Shown one piece after another: positions 15,913 to 25,733 of a DNA stretch of 64,000 bases. Under the pieces are notes generated by a model. The model was not told the DNA's origin. It saw only the letters and a program-made list of their open reading frames with translations, and made no database searches. Source of the stretch: Sphaerisporangium krabiense (lineage in GTDB: Bacteria > Actinomycetota > Actinomycetes > Streptosporangiales > Streptosporangiaceae); the NCBI RefSeq assembly GCF_014200435.1, contig NZ_JACHBR010000002.1, positions 1,247,001-1,311,000 of the forward strand, written 5' to 3'. How positions within the stretch are numbered: the stretch's first letter is position 1; every line of letters starts with the position of its first letter. The position numbers and the translations under genes were made by a program.

Positions 15913-17537
15913 CAGACCTCCCGTGCGGCGTCCAGCAGGTGCCTGACGCCGGCCTTGCGATCGGTGAGGTGCAGCCGCACCACCGGACGGCCGCGGCCGC
16001 GCAGCGCGTCCAGGTCGCCGAGCGCCTGCGCGAGCTGGAGCCGTCCGAGGGTGTACGGCCGGCCCGGGACCTGCAGGTCCTCCTCGACGGCGCCGGTGAT
16101 CTCCAGGAAGACGCCGTTCTGCGGGCCGCCCTTGTGGTACTGCCCGGTCGAGTGCAGGTAACGCGGGCCCCATCCGAACGTGACCGGGTGGTCGGTGCGG
16201 AACGCCAGCAGGCCCTGCAGGGTCGCCGGGTCGTGCGCGGCCCAGATGTCGGTGATCTCCTCGAACGACGCCTCCGGCGGCACCGGCACGTCGAAGGCGG
16301 CCTCGCGGTCCAGGAACGCCAGGATCGCCAGGTAGCCGCGGTCGGGGATCTGCTCCAGCAGCGCGGTGAACACGCCCGACAGGTCCTTCACGTCGGCGGG
16401 GAGGTCGCCGTAGACCTCCACCGGGCCGTCGACCAGCGCCGGGGCGCCCGTCGGCAGCGCGCCGTCGCCGCCGTCGCCCAGGATGCGGGCGGTGTTCTCC
16501 TTGGACTCGGCGACGTTCGGCTGGTCGAAGGGGTTGATGCCGAGCATCCGCCCCGCGACCGCGGTCGCGTACTCCCAGATCAGGAACTGCGCGCCGAGCG
16601 GCCCGTCGACCTGGACGCCGCCTTCGGTGTCGATGCCGGCGACGAGCTCGTCATCGGCCTCGTTCGGGTCGGCGCCGACGACGGGCAGGATGCCCTTGCC
16701 CTGCTTGCCGGTGGACTCGGCGATGAGCTGCTCGATCCAGTCGGGCAGGCCGTTGATCGCCGACAGGCTGTCCTCCAGGACGAGCTTGTCGCGGCCGGCC
16801 AGCGCGGCGGCGCCGAGGGCCGCGCCGAGCTCCAGGCCCGGGTTGCCCTCGCCGCCGGCGAGCTGCGGGCGCACCTCGGCGGCCTGGTCGAGCAGGCGCC
16901 CGATGTCGGCCCCGGCCAGCGCGCTCGGCACCAGCCCGAAGGCGGTGAGGGCGCTGTAGCGGCCGCCCACGTTGGGGTCGGCGAGGATCACGGTGTAGCC
17001 GGACTCGATCGCCGCCTGCTCCAAGGGGGAGCCGGGGTCGGTGACCACGACGATGCGGTCGGCCGGGTCGATGCCGGCGTCGCGGAACGCCTGCTCGTAG
17101 ATGCGGCGGTGGCTGTCGGTCTCGACGGTCGAGCCGCTCTTGCTGGACACGACGAGGATCGTGCGGTCGAGGCGGTCGGCGAGCGCGCGCCGCACCTGGC
17201 CGGGATCGGTGGTGTCCAGCACGGTGAGCGCCACGTCGGAGGTGGCGCAGATGACCTCGGGGGCCAGGGATGAGCCGCCCATGCCCGCGAGCACGACGTG
17301 CTCCAGGTTCTCCGCGCGGGCGCGCTCGACGAGCTTGCTGATCTCGGGCAGCAGCTCGCGCGAGGTGGTGGGGAGGTCGAGCCAGCCGAGGCGTATCCGC
17401 GCCTCGGACTCCGCCTCCCCGCCCCACAACGACGCGTCGCCGCGGGACAGCGCCTCGGGCACGCCTTCCTCGGCGAGCTTCCGCACGGCCGCGGCGGCCT
17501 CCGCGGCCACCGCCTCGTCACCGAACGTTATAGACAT
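15912..17537 (-). CDS. pgi: Glucose-6-phosphate isomerase
   Basis: About 541 residues. It interconverts glucose-6-phosphate and fructose-6-phosphate, feeding zwf from glycolysis. Visible family features are the sugar-phosphate-binding VVSSKSGSTVET, GGRYSALTAFGLVP, and WEYATAVAGRMLGINPFDQPNVAESK. It is of the divergent actinobacterial type rather than the E. coli type. I prefer the ATG at 17537 because AAGG lies six to seven bases before it; an ATG two codons upstream (17543) is in frame but closer to that site. Its last base overlaps the zwf start. Confidence 0.93.
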   Translation of the reverse strand: MSITFGDEAVAAEAAAAVRKLAEEGVPEALSRGDASLWGGEAESEARIRLGWLDLPTTSRELLPEISKLVERARAENLEHVVLAGMGGSSLAPEVICATSDVALTVLDTTDPGQVRRALADRLDRTILVVSSKSGSTVETDSHRRIYEQAFRDAGIDPADRIVVVTDPGSPLEQAAIESGYTVILADPNVGGRYSALTAFGLVPSALAGADIGRLLDQAAEVRPQLAGGEGNPGLELGAALGAAALAGRDKLVLEDSLSAINGLPDWIEQLIAESTGKQGKGILPVVGADPNEADDELVAGIDTEGGVQVDGPLGAQFLIWEYATAVAGRMLGINPFDQPNVAESKENTARILGDGGDGALPTGAPALVDGPVEVYGDLPADVKDLSGVFTALLEQIPDRGYLAILAFLDREAAFDVPVPPEASFEEITDIWAAHDPATLQGLLAFRTDHPVTFGWGPRYLHSTGQYHKGGPQNGVFLEITGAVEEDLQVPGRPYTLGRLQLAQALGDLDALRGRGRPVVRLHLTDRKAGVRHLLDAAREV

Positions 17538-17645
17538 ATCCATCCTTGAGGTCGTCTTCTCGCGCGAGGGCGGGCCGCGCGGTCCCGAGGACGTCCGGGG
17601 CGGCCCCGCGCGATGCGGGCCGCCCCGGAGGAGGCCGCCGGTCGC

Positions 17646-18755
17646 TCAGCTCGCCTTTTTGAGCTCGGCCGCGACGGTCCCGAGCAGCTCGTTCCACGAG
17701 GTGACGAACTTCTCGACGCCTTCGTCCTCCAATGCCCTCACCACGTCGTCGTAGTCGATGCCGGCCTGCTTGAGCGCGGCCATGGTGTTCCACGCCTGCT
17801 CGTAGTGCGGCCGGACGGTGTCGCCGTCGATGTTGCCATGATCGGCGACCGCGTCGAGCGTCTTCTCGGGCATGGTGTTGACCGTGCCGGAGGTGACGAG
17901 CTGGTCGACGTACAAGGTGTCGGGATACTCCGGGTTCTTCACACCGGTGGACGCCCACAGCGGCCGCTGGGGGCGCGCCCCGGCCGCGCGCAGCGCCTGC
18001 CAGCGCGGCCCGCTCATGACCTCCTCGTAGGCGGCGTAGGCCAGGCGGGCGTTGGCGACCGCCGCCTTGCCCTTCAGCTCCTGCGCCTCCGGCGTGCCGA
18101 TCTTCTCCAGCCGCTTGTCCACCTCGGTGTCGAACCGGCTGACGAAGAACGACGCCACCGACTCGATCTTCGACAGGTCCAGGCCGCCGGCCTTGGCCTG
18201 CTCCAGGCCGGTTAGCCAGGCGTCCAGGACCGCGCGGTAACGCTCCAGCGAGAAGATCAGCGTGACGTTGACGCTGATGCCCTCGGCCAGCGCCTGCGTG
18301 ATCGCCGGCAGGCCCGCCAGCGTGGCGGGGATCTTGATGAAGACGTTCGGGCGGTCGACCAGCCACCACAGCGCGCGGGCCTCGGCCACGGTCCGCTCGG
18401 ACGACTCGTTGGCCAGGCGCGGGTCCACCTCGATGGACACCCGGCCGTCCACGCCGCCGGTCGCCTCGAACACCGGCCGCAGCACGTCGGCCGCCCAGCG
18501 GATGTCGAAGGTGGTGATCGCCCGGACCGCCTCGCCGACGTCCACGCCGCGGACCGCCAGGTCGCGCAGCTGCGGGTCGTAGGCGTCGCCCTTGCTCAGG
18601 GCGGAGGCGAAGATCGTGGGGTTGGAGGTGACGCCGGCGACGTGCTTGTCGCGGATCAGCGACTGCAGGTCGCCGGTGCGCAGGCGCTCGCGGCTGATGT
18701 CGTCCAGCCAGATCGAGACGCCCTGGTCGGTGAGGCGCTTCAGGTTTTCGCTCAT
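17646..18755 (-). CDS. tal: Transaldolase
   Basis: 369 residues, the long actinobacterial form. It transfers a dihydroxyacetone unit between sedoheptulose-7-phosphate and glyceraldehyde-3-phosphate. The Schiff-base lysine is Lys141 in [36 protein letters not shown] and WASTGVKNP are further family motifs. It begins 13 bases after the tkt stop and is clearly in the same operon. A 108-base gap separates it from pgi. Confidence 0.96.
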   Translation of the reverse strand: MSENLKRLTDQGVSIWLDDISRERLRTGDLQSLIRDKHVAGVTSNPTIFASALSKGDAYDPQLRDLAVRGVDVGEAVRAITTFDIRWAADVLRPVFEATGGVDGRVSIEVDPRLANESSERTVAEARALWWLVDRPNVFIKIPATLAGLPAITQALAEGISVNVTLIFSLERYRAVLDAWLTGLEQAKAGGLDLSKIESVASFFVSRFDTEVDKRLEKIGTPEAQELKGKAAVANARLAYAAYEEVMSGPRWQALRAAGARPQRPLWASTGVKNPEYPDTLYVDQLVTSGTVNTMPEKTLDAVADHGNIDGDTVRPHYEQAWNTMAALKQAGIDYDDVVRALEDEGVEKFVTSWNELLGTVAAELKKAS

Positions 18756-18768
18756 GACGGTGAGTCCT

Positions 18769-20880
18769 CTAGTTTCCGGTCGTCTGGCCCTTGTCGGCCC
18801 CGGTCTTGGCGAGGCTGCCCTTGGCGGCGGTCGCCACACGCTCGGCGGTGAGGCCGAACTGCTCGTACAGCGTCTTGTACGGCGCCGACGCGCCGAAGTG
18901 CTCAAGGCTCACGACCTCTCCCTCCTCACCTACGAACTGCCGCCAGCCGAGCGCGATTCCCGCCTCCACCGCGACCCGCGCGCGCACCGACGGGGGCAGC
19001 ACGAGCTGCTTGTAGGCGTCGTCCTGGGCGTTGAACCACTCCACGCACGGCATCGAGACCACGCGGGCCGGGATGCCCTCGTCCTCCAGGATCCGGCGCG
19101 CGCCGATGGCCAGCTCGACCTCGCTGCCCGTGCCGATGATGACCACCTTCGGCTGCCCGGTGGAGGCCTCCTCCAGGATGTAGGCGCCCTTGGCGACCTT
19201 CTCGAAGTCGCGGGTGCCCTCGTAGACGGGGAGGTTCTGCCGGCTCAGCGCCAGCGCCGCCGGGCGGTCGGTGTGCTCCAGCACGGCCTTCCACGCCGCC
19301 GAGGTCTCGTTGGCGTCGGCGGGCCGCACCACGTCCAGGCCCGGGATGGCGCGCAGCGCCCACAGGTGCTCCACCGGCTGGTGGGTGGGGCCGTCCTCGC
19401 CGAGGCCGATCGAGTCGTGCGTCCAGACGTAGGTGACCGGCAGGCCCATCAGCGCGGCCAGGCGCACCGCGGGGCGCATGTAGTCGCTGAAGACCAGGAA
19501 CGTGCCGCCGTAGGGCCGGGTGCCGTCGTGCAGGGCGATGCCGTTGAGGATGGCGCCCATGCCGTGCTCGCGGATGCCGAAGTGCAGCGTGCGGCCGTAG
19601 CGGTTCCCCGGGAACAGCTTGGTCTGGTACTCCTCGGGGATGAAGGACGGCTCGCCCTCCATGGTCGTGTTGTTGGACTCGGCCAGGTCCGCCGAGCCGC
19701 CCCACAGCTCCGGCAGCACCGGGGCCAGCGCGTTCAGCACCGTGCCCGACGCCTTGCGGGTCGCCATGGCCTTGCCCGGCTCGAAGACCGGCAGGGCCTC
19801 CTCCCAGCCCGCGGGCAGCCTGCGCACGCTGATCCGGTCGAACAGGGCGGCGTTGTCGGGGTTGGCGGCCCGCCAGCGCTCGTACTCCTCGTTCCACCGC
19901 GCGTGCGCGGCCCGGCCGCGCTCGGCGACCTCGCGCGCGTGGCCGAGGACCTCCTCGGGCACCTGGAAGTTCTTCGCCGGGTCCAGGCCCAGGATCTCCT
20001 TGGTGGCGGCGACCTCCTCGGCGCCGATGGCCGCGCCGTGGATCTTGCCGGTGTTCTGCTTGTTCGGCGCCGGCCAGCCGATGATCGTGCGCAGCTTGAT
20101 CAGCGTCGGCCGGTCGGTCTCGGCGACGGCGGCGCGGTAGGCCTCGTACAGCTTGTCGACGTTCTCGACGTACTCGCCGGTCTCGGTCCAGTCCACGCTG
20201 ATCACGTGCCAGCCGTACGCCTCGTACCGCGCGGCGACGTCCTCCGACAGCGAGATCGCCGTGTCGTCCTCGATCGAGATGTGGTTGGCGTCGTAGATGA
20301 CGTTGAGGTTGCCGAGCTTCTGGTGGGCCGCCAGCGCGCTGACCTCGTGGCTGATGCCCTCCTCGATGTCGCCGTCGGAGGCGATGCACCAGATGTGGTG
20401 GTCGAAGGGGCTCTCGCCCGGCGCGGCGCCCGGGTCGAACAGGCCGCGCTCGCGGCGCTGGGCCATGGCCATGCCGACGGCGTTGCCGATGCCCTGCCCG
20501 AGCGGGCCCGTCGTCGTCTCCACGCCCAGCGTGTGGCCGTGCTCGGGGTGGCCGGGGGTCAGGCTGTCCCACTGGCGCAGCCCGGCCAGGTCCTCCACGG
20601 TCAGGCCGTAGCCGGACAGGAAGAGCTGGATGTACAGGGTGAGGCTGGAGTGCCCGGCCGACAGCACGAAGCGGTCGCGGCCCACCCAGCCCGGGTCGGT
20701 GGGATCATGGCGAAGCACGCGCTGGAACAGCAGGTACGCGGCGGGGGCCAGGCTCATCGCGGTACCCGGGTGTCCCGACCCGGCCTTCTCCACCGCGTCC
20801 ATGGCCAGAGCGCGTATGACGTCGACCGCGCGCCGATCGGAGTCGGTCCACTCAAGGTCTGGCACGAGTTCGCTGCTCAA
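18769..20880 (-). CDS. tkt: Transketolase
   Basis: 703 residues, normal length. It is a thiamine-diphosphate enzyme that transfers two-carbon units in the non-oxidative pentose phosphate pathway. [13 protein letters not shown] near the N-terminus, [14 protein letters not shown], the metal/ThDP motif [10 protein letters not shown] and the C-terminal [16 protein letters not shown] are diagnostic. The start is a TTG at 20880 with GAGGAG nine bases upstream; the next in-frame starts would remove conserved sequence. It is the first gene of the pentose phosphate block, divergent from ctaB. Confidence 0.96.
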   Translation of the reverse strand: MSSELVPDLEWTDSDRRAVDVIRALAMDAVEKAGSGHPGTAMSLAPAAYLLFQRVLRHDPTDPGWVGRDRFVLSAGHSSLTLYIQLFLSGYGLTVEDLAGLRQWDSLTPGHPEHGHTLGVETTTGPLGQGIGNAVGMAMAQRRERGLFDPGAAPGESPFDHHIWCIASDGDIEEGISHEVSALAAHQKLGNLNVIYDANHISIEDDTAISLSEDVAARYEAYGWHVISVDWTETGEYVENVDKLYEAYRAAVAETDRPTLIKLRTIIGWPAPNKQNTGKIHGAAIGAEEVAATKEILGLDPAKNFQVPEEVLGHAREVAERGRAAHARWNEEYERWRAANPDNAALFDRISVRRLPAGWEEALPVFEPGKAMATRKASGTVLNALAPVLPELWGGSADLAESNNTTMEGEPSFIPEEYQTKLFPGNRYGRTLHFGIREHGMGAILNGIALHDGTRPYGGTFLVFSDYMRPAVRLAALMGLPVTYVWTHDSIGLGEDGPTHQPVEHLWALRAIPGLDVVRPADANETSAAWKAVLEHTDRPAALALSRQNLPVYEGTRDFEKVAKGAYILEEASTGQPKVVIIGTGSEVELAIGARRILEDEGIPARVVSMPCVEWFNAQDDAYKQLVLPPSVRARVAVEAGIALGWRQFVGEEGEVVSLEHFGASAPYKTLYEQFGLTAERVATAAKGSLAKTGADKGQTTGN

Positions 20881-21287
20881 CTGCTCGCTCTCCTCATTCG
20901 GCTATTCGGCGCCGGCCGGGTTCCGCCGCCCGTCCGGTACTGGTTTTGCACCCCACACCGGACCTTAACGGGTCGATCCCCTCACCGTAGATGCATCGTG
21001 CGTCTGGCACGTGACCGGGGAATGCAGGGCTCACATCGTTAGAACCATCCCCATGAGAAGCCGCGTCGAACGCGACGCGCCGCACCGGCCGCGGCGGGCC
21101 GGCGCCCAGGGGGAACCCCGCCTCGACCTCGCCGGCCGGGCGCGGGCGCACGTGGCATTCGCCCCCGATGCCGGGACCGGCGACCCCGCGCACTACAGTG
21201 AGACCTCGAAGTGTGGCTCATGCCCGCAATCACGGACCCGCTCAAACTCAAAGGTTACGCGTTGACCCCGCACCCGCTGGAAGCGCC
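20881..21287. other. Divergent intergenic region between tkt and ctaB
   Basis: About 400 bases with no convincing gene. It must hold both promoters. A possible -10 for ctaB, TACAGT at 21194-21199, lacks an obvious -35. The GC-rich middle (21060-21160) contains short self-complementary runs but no strong hairpin. Confidence 0.4.
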
Positions 21288-22223
21288 TTGACGGTGCTCA
21301 CGACCAAGCCGCCGGCCGTTCCGCTCGCCGGCGCGCGCAGAACGCCGCTCGCGGTCGTGCGCGCGTACGTCGCGCTGACCAAGCCGCGCATCATCGAGCT
21401 GCTGCTGATCACGACGCTGCCGGTGATGTTCCTCGCAGCCCGGGGCTTCCCGCCCCTGTGGACGGCCGTCGCCACGCTGGTCTTCGGCACGCTGTCCGCG
21501 GGCAGCGCCAACGTCCTCAACTGCTACATCGACCGCGACATCGACGCGACCATGCGCCGCACCCGGCGGCGCCCGCTGGCGATGGCCGCGGTCGCGCCGC
21601 GGAACGCGCTGATCTTCGGCGTCGTGCTCGGCGTGCTGTCGACCCTCGGGCTGGCGGTCACGGTGAACGCCCTCGCGGCCGGGCTGTCCCTGGCGGCGAT
21701 CCTGTTCTACGTCTTCGTGTACTCGATGCTGCTCAAGCGCCGCACCTCCCAGAACGTCGTCTGGGGCGGCATCGCGGGCTGCATGCCCGTGCTGATCGGC
21801 TGGGCGGGCATCACCGGGCGCGTCGACTGGGCGCCGGTCGTGCTGTTCGGCGTGGTGTTCTTCTGGACGCCCCCGCACACCTGGACGCTCGCCATGCGCT
21901 ACCGCGAGGACTACGCCGCCGCCGCGGTCCCCATGCTGCCGGTGGTCGCCACCGAGCGGCGCGTGGCCCGGGAGTGCGTCGCCTACACCTGGGCGACGGT
22001 GGCCTGCTCGCTGCTGCTCTGGCCGATCGCGGGCACGACCCCGGTGTACGGCGTGGTCGCGGCCGTGCTCGGCGCGGTGTGCCTGTGGGAGGTCTACCGG
22101 CTGCTCGGCAGGGTCAACGCCGGCAAGACCGGCGTCGCCCTGCGGCCCATGCGCTTCTTCCACTGGTCCAACGCCTACCTGGCCCTGCTGTTCCTGGCCG
22201 TGGCGGTCGACTCCCTGCTGTGA
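21288..22223 (+). CDS. ctaB: Protoheme IX farnesyltransferase (heme O synthase)
   Basis: About 311 residues, membrane-embedded with roughly eight to nine hydrophobic helices. It attaches a farnesyl chain to heme B to give heme O, the precursor of heme A for cytochrome c oxidase. The UbiA-family diphosphate motif is [18 protein letters not shown] and the heme-side motif is [15 protein letters not shown]. The start is a TTG at 21288 with GGAAG just upstream, or the GTG at 21294; there is no in-frame ATG nearby. It is monocistronic and ends at a strong palindromic terminator. Heme A synthase lies about 5.5 kb away. Confidence 0.95.
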   Translation: MTVLTTKPPAVPLAGARRTPLAVVRAYVALTKPRIIELLLITTLPVMFLAARGFPPLWTAVATLVFGTLSAGSANVLNCYIDRDIDATMRRTRRRPLAMAAVAPRNALIFGVVLGVLSTLGLAVTVNALAAGLSLAAILFYVFVYSMLLKRRTSQNVVWGGIAGCMPVLIGWAGITGRVDWAPVVLFGVVFFWTPPHTWTLAMRYREDYAAAAVPMLPVVATERRVARECVAYTWATVACSLLLWPIAGTTPVYGVVAAVLGAVCLWEVYRLLGRVNAGKTGVALRPMRFFHWSNAYLALLFLAVAVDSLL

Positions 22224-22227
22224 GCCT

Positions 22228-22269
22228 CACGACAGCGCCCCGGCCCGCGCGGGCCGGGGCGCTGTCGTG
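22228..22269. terminator. Perfect 42-base palindromic terminator after ctaB
   Basis: Positions 22228-22269 form an uninterrupted inverted repeat (CACGACAGCGCCCCGGCCC folding on GGGCCGGGGCGCTGTCGTG with GCGC at the tip). It lies five bases after the ctaB stop and 14 bases before the stop of the convergent metallopeptidase gene, so it should terminate both. Confidence 0.85.
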
Positions 22270-22282
22270 TCAGGAGGTCGTG

Positions 22283-23029
22283 TCAGGAGGAGGGCAGGCA
22301 GCCGTACACGCCGTACCTGGCGCCCTGGGTGAAGGAGGAGACCCGCTGGGTGGCGTTGCCGTGGTCGCCCACGTCGGTCCACGGGGTCTCGTCCGCCAGC
22401 TCGGTCAGCGCGTCGGAGAGCTCCTCCACGTCCCCGGACTCGAACCGCAGCGTCCCGTCGTAGGCGGCCCCGTATAGCACCGCCCCCGCCAGGCAGTCCG
22501 CCTGGAGTTCCTTGGCACGGGAGACCAGCCCCGCGTTCAGCCGCGCCTGGACGGCGTGGCCCCACTCGTGGGCGATGATCAGGTACACCCAGGCGTCGCC
22601 GGAGGCGTAGCCGTCGCGCATCAGCCCGAGGTCCCAGGCGATGTAGTCGCCGGGACGGCAGTAGAAGGCGTTCTGGTAGCCGAGCCGCTTCCCGCCGCAC
22701 ACCGGGGGCCTGCGGTAGCCGCGCGCGTAGCCCCCGAAGACCGTGGGGCGGGTGTAGCGGCCGGTGAAGAACTGCCGCCAATGGGAGGACCAGTAGCGGT
22801 TCACGACGTACAGGGCGGTGGAAATGTCCTGCCCCATGTCATCCGCCGTGGACCGGGACACCTCGTGCGTTCTTGCCGTACTCGTCGTGCTCGCCGTCCG
22901 GGCCGTGCCCGCCGTGCCCGCTCCGGTGCCGGTCTTCCCGGTGGAGGCCAGGCCGGTCTCCCCGGTAGCCGCCACGGCAAGGCAGGAAACGACCGCGATC
23001 GTCAGGACGCTTTTCGCCCCTCGTCCCAC
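22283..23029 (-). CDS. Secreted neutral zinc metallopeptidase (YpfJ-like)
   Basis: 248 residues. A signal peptide (SVLTIAVVSCLAVAATGETGLA) is followed by a low-complexity Thr/Gly/Ala linker. The catalytic domain has the zinc motif HEWGH in YLIIAHEWGHAVQARL, the segment ELQADCLAGAVL with the third-ligand Glu/Asp region, and cysteines in PPVCGGKRL and AFYCRPGD. This matches the YpfJ/putative neutral zinc metallopeptidase family, which works outside the membrane. GTG at 23029 has GAGGTGG upstream. The substrate is unknown. Confidence 0.88.
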   Translation of the reverse strand: MGRGAKSVLTIAVVSCLAVAATGETGLASTGKTGTGAGTAGTARTASTTSTARTHEVSRSTADDMGQDISTALYVVNRYWSSHWRQFFTGRYTRPTVFGGYARGYRRPPVCGGKRLGYQNAFYCRPGDYIAWDLGLMRDGYASGDAWVYLIIAHEWGHAVQARLNAGLVSRAKELQADCLAGAVLYGAAYDGTLRFESGDVEELSDALTELADETPWTDVGDHGNATQRVSSFTQGARYGVYGCLPSS

Positions 23030-23202
23030 GCGAGGACCACCTCTCGTATCCGGACCCCCGCCAGAATGGTAGATATCCGTGTTCGTCGGTGGAAGTTGTC
23101 AAATGACATCTGAATTGTTGGCACGGTCCGCGTGAGGAACACGGCCCGGCGCCAAGGGCGAAAAGGGGCGGGCGCCGGGCCGGACGAAGGGGCGATTCCG
23201 GC

Positions 23203-24645
23203 TCAGCGGCCCGCGATCAGCTCCGCGATGCGGGCGTAGGCCGAGGTGCGGCTCATCCGCGCGTTCTCGTGGCGGTCGGCCGCGCGGAACAGCGTGTAGA
23301 TCGCCTGGACACCGATCCAGCGCAGCGGCTCCGGCTCCCACTGCCGCACCCGGCGTCCCACCCACGGCAGGGCGGTCAGCTCGGTGTCGCGCCGCAGCAC
23401 CAGGTCGCGCAGCGTGCGCCCGGCCAGGTTCGTGGTCGTCACGCCGCTGCCCACGTAGCCGCCCGCCCAGCCGAGGCCGGTCGCGTGGTCCAGATGGACG
23501 GTCGAGCACCAGTCGCGCGGCACGCCGAGCACCCCGCACCAGGCGTGCTGGACCCTCGCCCCGGACGCGGCCGGGAACAGGCCCGTGAGGATCTCGCGCA
23601 GCGCCGCGACGGTCCGCGGCTGGGTGGCGCCCCGGTGGTCGGTGCGGGACCCGAAGCGGTACGGCACGCCGCGCCCGCCGATGGCGATGCGCCCGTCGGC
23701 CGTCCGCTGCGCGTAGCAGTACGCGTGCGCCTCGTCGCCGAGCAACTCGTTGTTCCGCCAGCCGACGCGCTCCCACACCTCCTCGCCCAGCGGCTCGGTG
23801 ACGATCATCGAGCTGTTCATCGGCAGCCACTGGCGGCGCTGGCCCTTGATGCCCGCGGTGAACCCCTCGGTGGCCCGGATCACGTACTCGGCGGTGACCG
23901 TCCCGCGGTCGGTCACCGCGCTCGCCCGGCCCGCCGCCGTCCGCGGGCGGATCTCGCGCACCGTGGTGCCCTCGAAGACGTCCACCCCGAGCGCCTCGAC
24001 CGCCCGCGCCAGGCCGACGGCGAGCTTGGCGGGCTGGATGCGGGCGCAGTGCGGGCTGTAGACGGCCGCGTACGCGCCGGCGATCCGGACGCGGTCCTCC
24101 TGCTCCTCGCGGGTCAGCAGCCGCGCGTCCTGCTCGCCGAAGCCCCACCGGCGCAGGTAGGCCAGTTCGGCGTGCAGGCGGCGGTTCTGCGCCGGGTTGG
24201 TGGCGACCTGCATGAGCCCGCCCTTGTGGACGTCGGCGTCGATGCCCTCCGCGCGCGCGACCGCGATCACCTCGTCCACGGCGGTGAACATGGCGTGCTG
24301 CAGGTCGATCATGGCCTGCCGCCCGCGCGCCCGCGCGTACCGCTCCCGGGAGCCGGCGAACTCCGCCGACAGCCAGCCCCCGTTGCGGCCGGAGGCGCCG
24401 AACCCGGCGAACTCCTTCTCCAGGATCGCGATCCGCAGGTCCGGCTGCGCCTTCTTCAGGTAGTACGCGGTCCACATGCCGGTGTAGCCGCCGCCGACGA
24501 TGGCCACGTCGTAGTCCCGGCCGCCGGGCAGGGCGCGGCGGCGGGCCGGCAGGCCGATCTGCCGGTACCAGAACGAGACCCCGCCGTTGGCGAAGTCGCC
24601 GGCCAGCGGGGTGCCGTCCAGCCGCCTGCCACCAGTGCCGTCCAC
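23203..24645 (-). CDS. FAD-dependent amine/amino-acid oxidase (DAO family, PuuB-like)
   Basis: About 480 residues. The dinucleotide-binding motif is DVAIVGGGYTGMWTAYYLK near residue 45. ASGRNGGWLSAEF and the C-terminal GYVGSGVTTTNLAGRTLRDL complete the DAO-fold pattern of gamma-glutamylputrescine oxidase-like enzymes. It should oxidise a primary or secondary amine, releasing H2O2 and an aldehyde or imine. I chose the GTG at 24645 because GGAGGT lies exactly six bases upstream; the frame runs on to a TTG at 24678. It follows the XRE-cupin regulator gene on the same strand, which fits polyamine-type regulation. Confidence 0.85.
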   Translation of the reverse strand: MDGTGGRRLDGTPLAGDFANGGVSFWYRQIGLPARRRALPGGRDYDVAIVGGGYTGMWTAYYLKKAQPDLRIAILEKEFAGFGASGRNGGWLSAEFAGSRERYARARGRQAMIDLQHAMFTAVDEVIAVARAEGIDADVHKGGLMQVATNPAQNRRLHAELAYLRRWGFGEQDARLLTREEQEDRVRIAGAYAAVYSPHCARIQPAKLAVGLARAVEALGVDVFEGTTVREIRPRTAAGRASAVTDRGTVTAEYVIRATEGFTAGIKGQRRQWLPMNSSMIVTEPLGEEVWERVGWRNNELLGDEAHAYCYAQRTADGRIAIGGRGVPYRFGSRTDHRGATQPRTVAALREILTGLFPAASGARVQHAWCGVLGVPRDWCSTVHLDHATGLGWAGGYVGSGVTTTNLAGRTLRDLVLRRDTELTALPWVGRRVRQWEPEPLRWIGVQAIYTLFRAADRHENARMSRTSAYARIAELIAGR

Positions 24646-24720
24646 GCCGATACCTCCACATGCCACAACAGAAGCCAAGATCCCTCGTGCCCGCGCCGCG
24701 GGTCCCTGCGCCCCGAAGCG

Positions 24721-25320
24721 CTAGGACGGGGTGGGCGGGCTGATCATCCACACCACTTCCAGCGGCCCGTCGCCGTCGTTCTCCAGGCGGTGCGGGGTCG
24801 CGGTCCGGTACTCGGCGCTGTCCCCGGCCTCCAGCCGGTGCGCCGCCGCCGCGCCGGGCGGGCCGATCCATAACAGGGCCGTGCCGCGCAGCACCAGCAG
24901 GATCTCCTGCGCGTCGCCGTGGGTGTAGGGCTCGTCCCCGGTCGAGGCGCCGGGGTCGAACTCGCCGCTGTAGACCTCCAGGTTCTGGAGGGGCCGCTGC
25001 GAGACGAGGTGCTTGCGGGTGCCCGGCCCGGCCGGCAGCTCCGGCCGCTCGGCCCGGCGCACGACCCGGTGCGCCGTGGAGTCGTCCTCACTGAACAGCT
25101 CGGCCACCGTGAGCCCGAGCGCCCCGGCGATCCGCCGCAGCATCCCGACGCTGGCGCTGGTCAGCCCACGTTCGAGCTGACTGATGAACCCCGGGCTGGC
25201 CTGCGCCCGCGCGGCGAGATCACGCAACGACATGCCCCGCATACCGCGATAGGCCCGAATCCGCGCCCCCAGCCGGACGACATCCCCCCGCCCCGCCTCC
25301 CGCAGGTCCTCGCCACCCAC
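24721..25320 (-). CDS. XRE-family regulator with C-terminal cupin (PuuR-like)
   Basis: 199 residues. An N-terminal helix-turn-helix (about 15-75) reads MSLRDLAARAQASPGFISQLERGLTSASVGMLRRIA. The C-terminal cupin barrel (about 110-190) includes YTHGDAQEILLVLRGTALL and HRLEAGDSAEYRTATPHRLEN. This architecture is used by PuuR-type regulators that sense polyamines or amino acids. It lies upstream of the FAD oxidase on the same strand and probably controls it. GTG at 25320 is taken as start, without a good ribosome site. Confidence 0.88.
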   Translation of the reverse strand: MGGEDLREAGRGDVVRLGARIRAYRGMRGMSLRDLAARAQASPGFISQLERGLTSASVGMLRRIAGALGLTVAELFSEDDSTAHRVVRRAERPELPAGPGTRKHLVSQRPLQNLEVYSGEFDPGASTGDEPYTHGDAQEILLVLRGTALLWIGPPGAAAAHRLEAGDSAEYRTATPHRLENDGDGPLEVVWMISPPTPS

Positions 25321-25733
25321 CGAACGCCCCGATCATCCCCACCGAACAAACTGTTCACCCACCAGCCCAGAACTGTACAAACCCCCACCTTCGCGAACAA
25401 CCCCACCAAACCTAACGAAGCCATCACAGCCCGCAGTTTTCTCCACACTTCAGGCGCCCCCGGCGGCCGTCCATGCGAACACTCCACGCCGACGTCGTGG
25501 CCGCCGCGGCGGCGCGGGGTACGGACACGCGGAGAGTCGGGTGATTCGGCGGTGGGTGGGAAAGATGCGGGGGTTCCGGGGATTGTTCGGGTGTGGGAGC
25601 GTTGTTCCGGGGGAAGACCTGAATGCTCGGCGAGCCGTTCTGGTGCGGGGTGGTGCGGTGATGGCGGGGTGCCGGCCTTGCGGATCCGGTGGGGGTGCGG
25701 CGCGGGCCGTGCCGGGCGAATACGCTCACGGCC
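25321..25733. other. Divergent intergenic region between XRE-cupin and PrsW genes
   Basis: About 410 bases without a credible gene. CGAACAA occurs at 25343-25349 and 25394-25400, and its inverse occurs in GGGGATTGTTCG at 25578-25589. AACTGTnCA occurs twice between 25350 and 25380. The left half is pyrimidine-rich and the right half G-rich on the plus strand. TACGCT (25721-25726) lies seven bases before the PrsW ATG and could be the -10 of a leaderless transcript. Confidence 0.4.

Noticed and set aside
18592-21042. An 816-codon plus-strand frame opposite transketolase
   Set aside because: No recognisable motif; transketolase on the other strand is certain.
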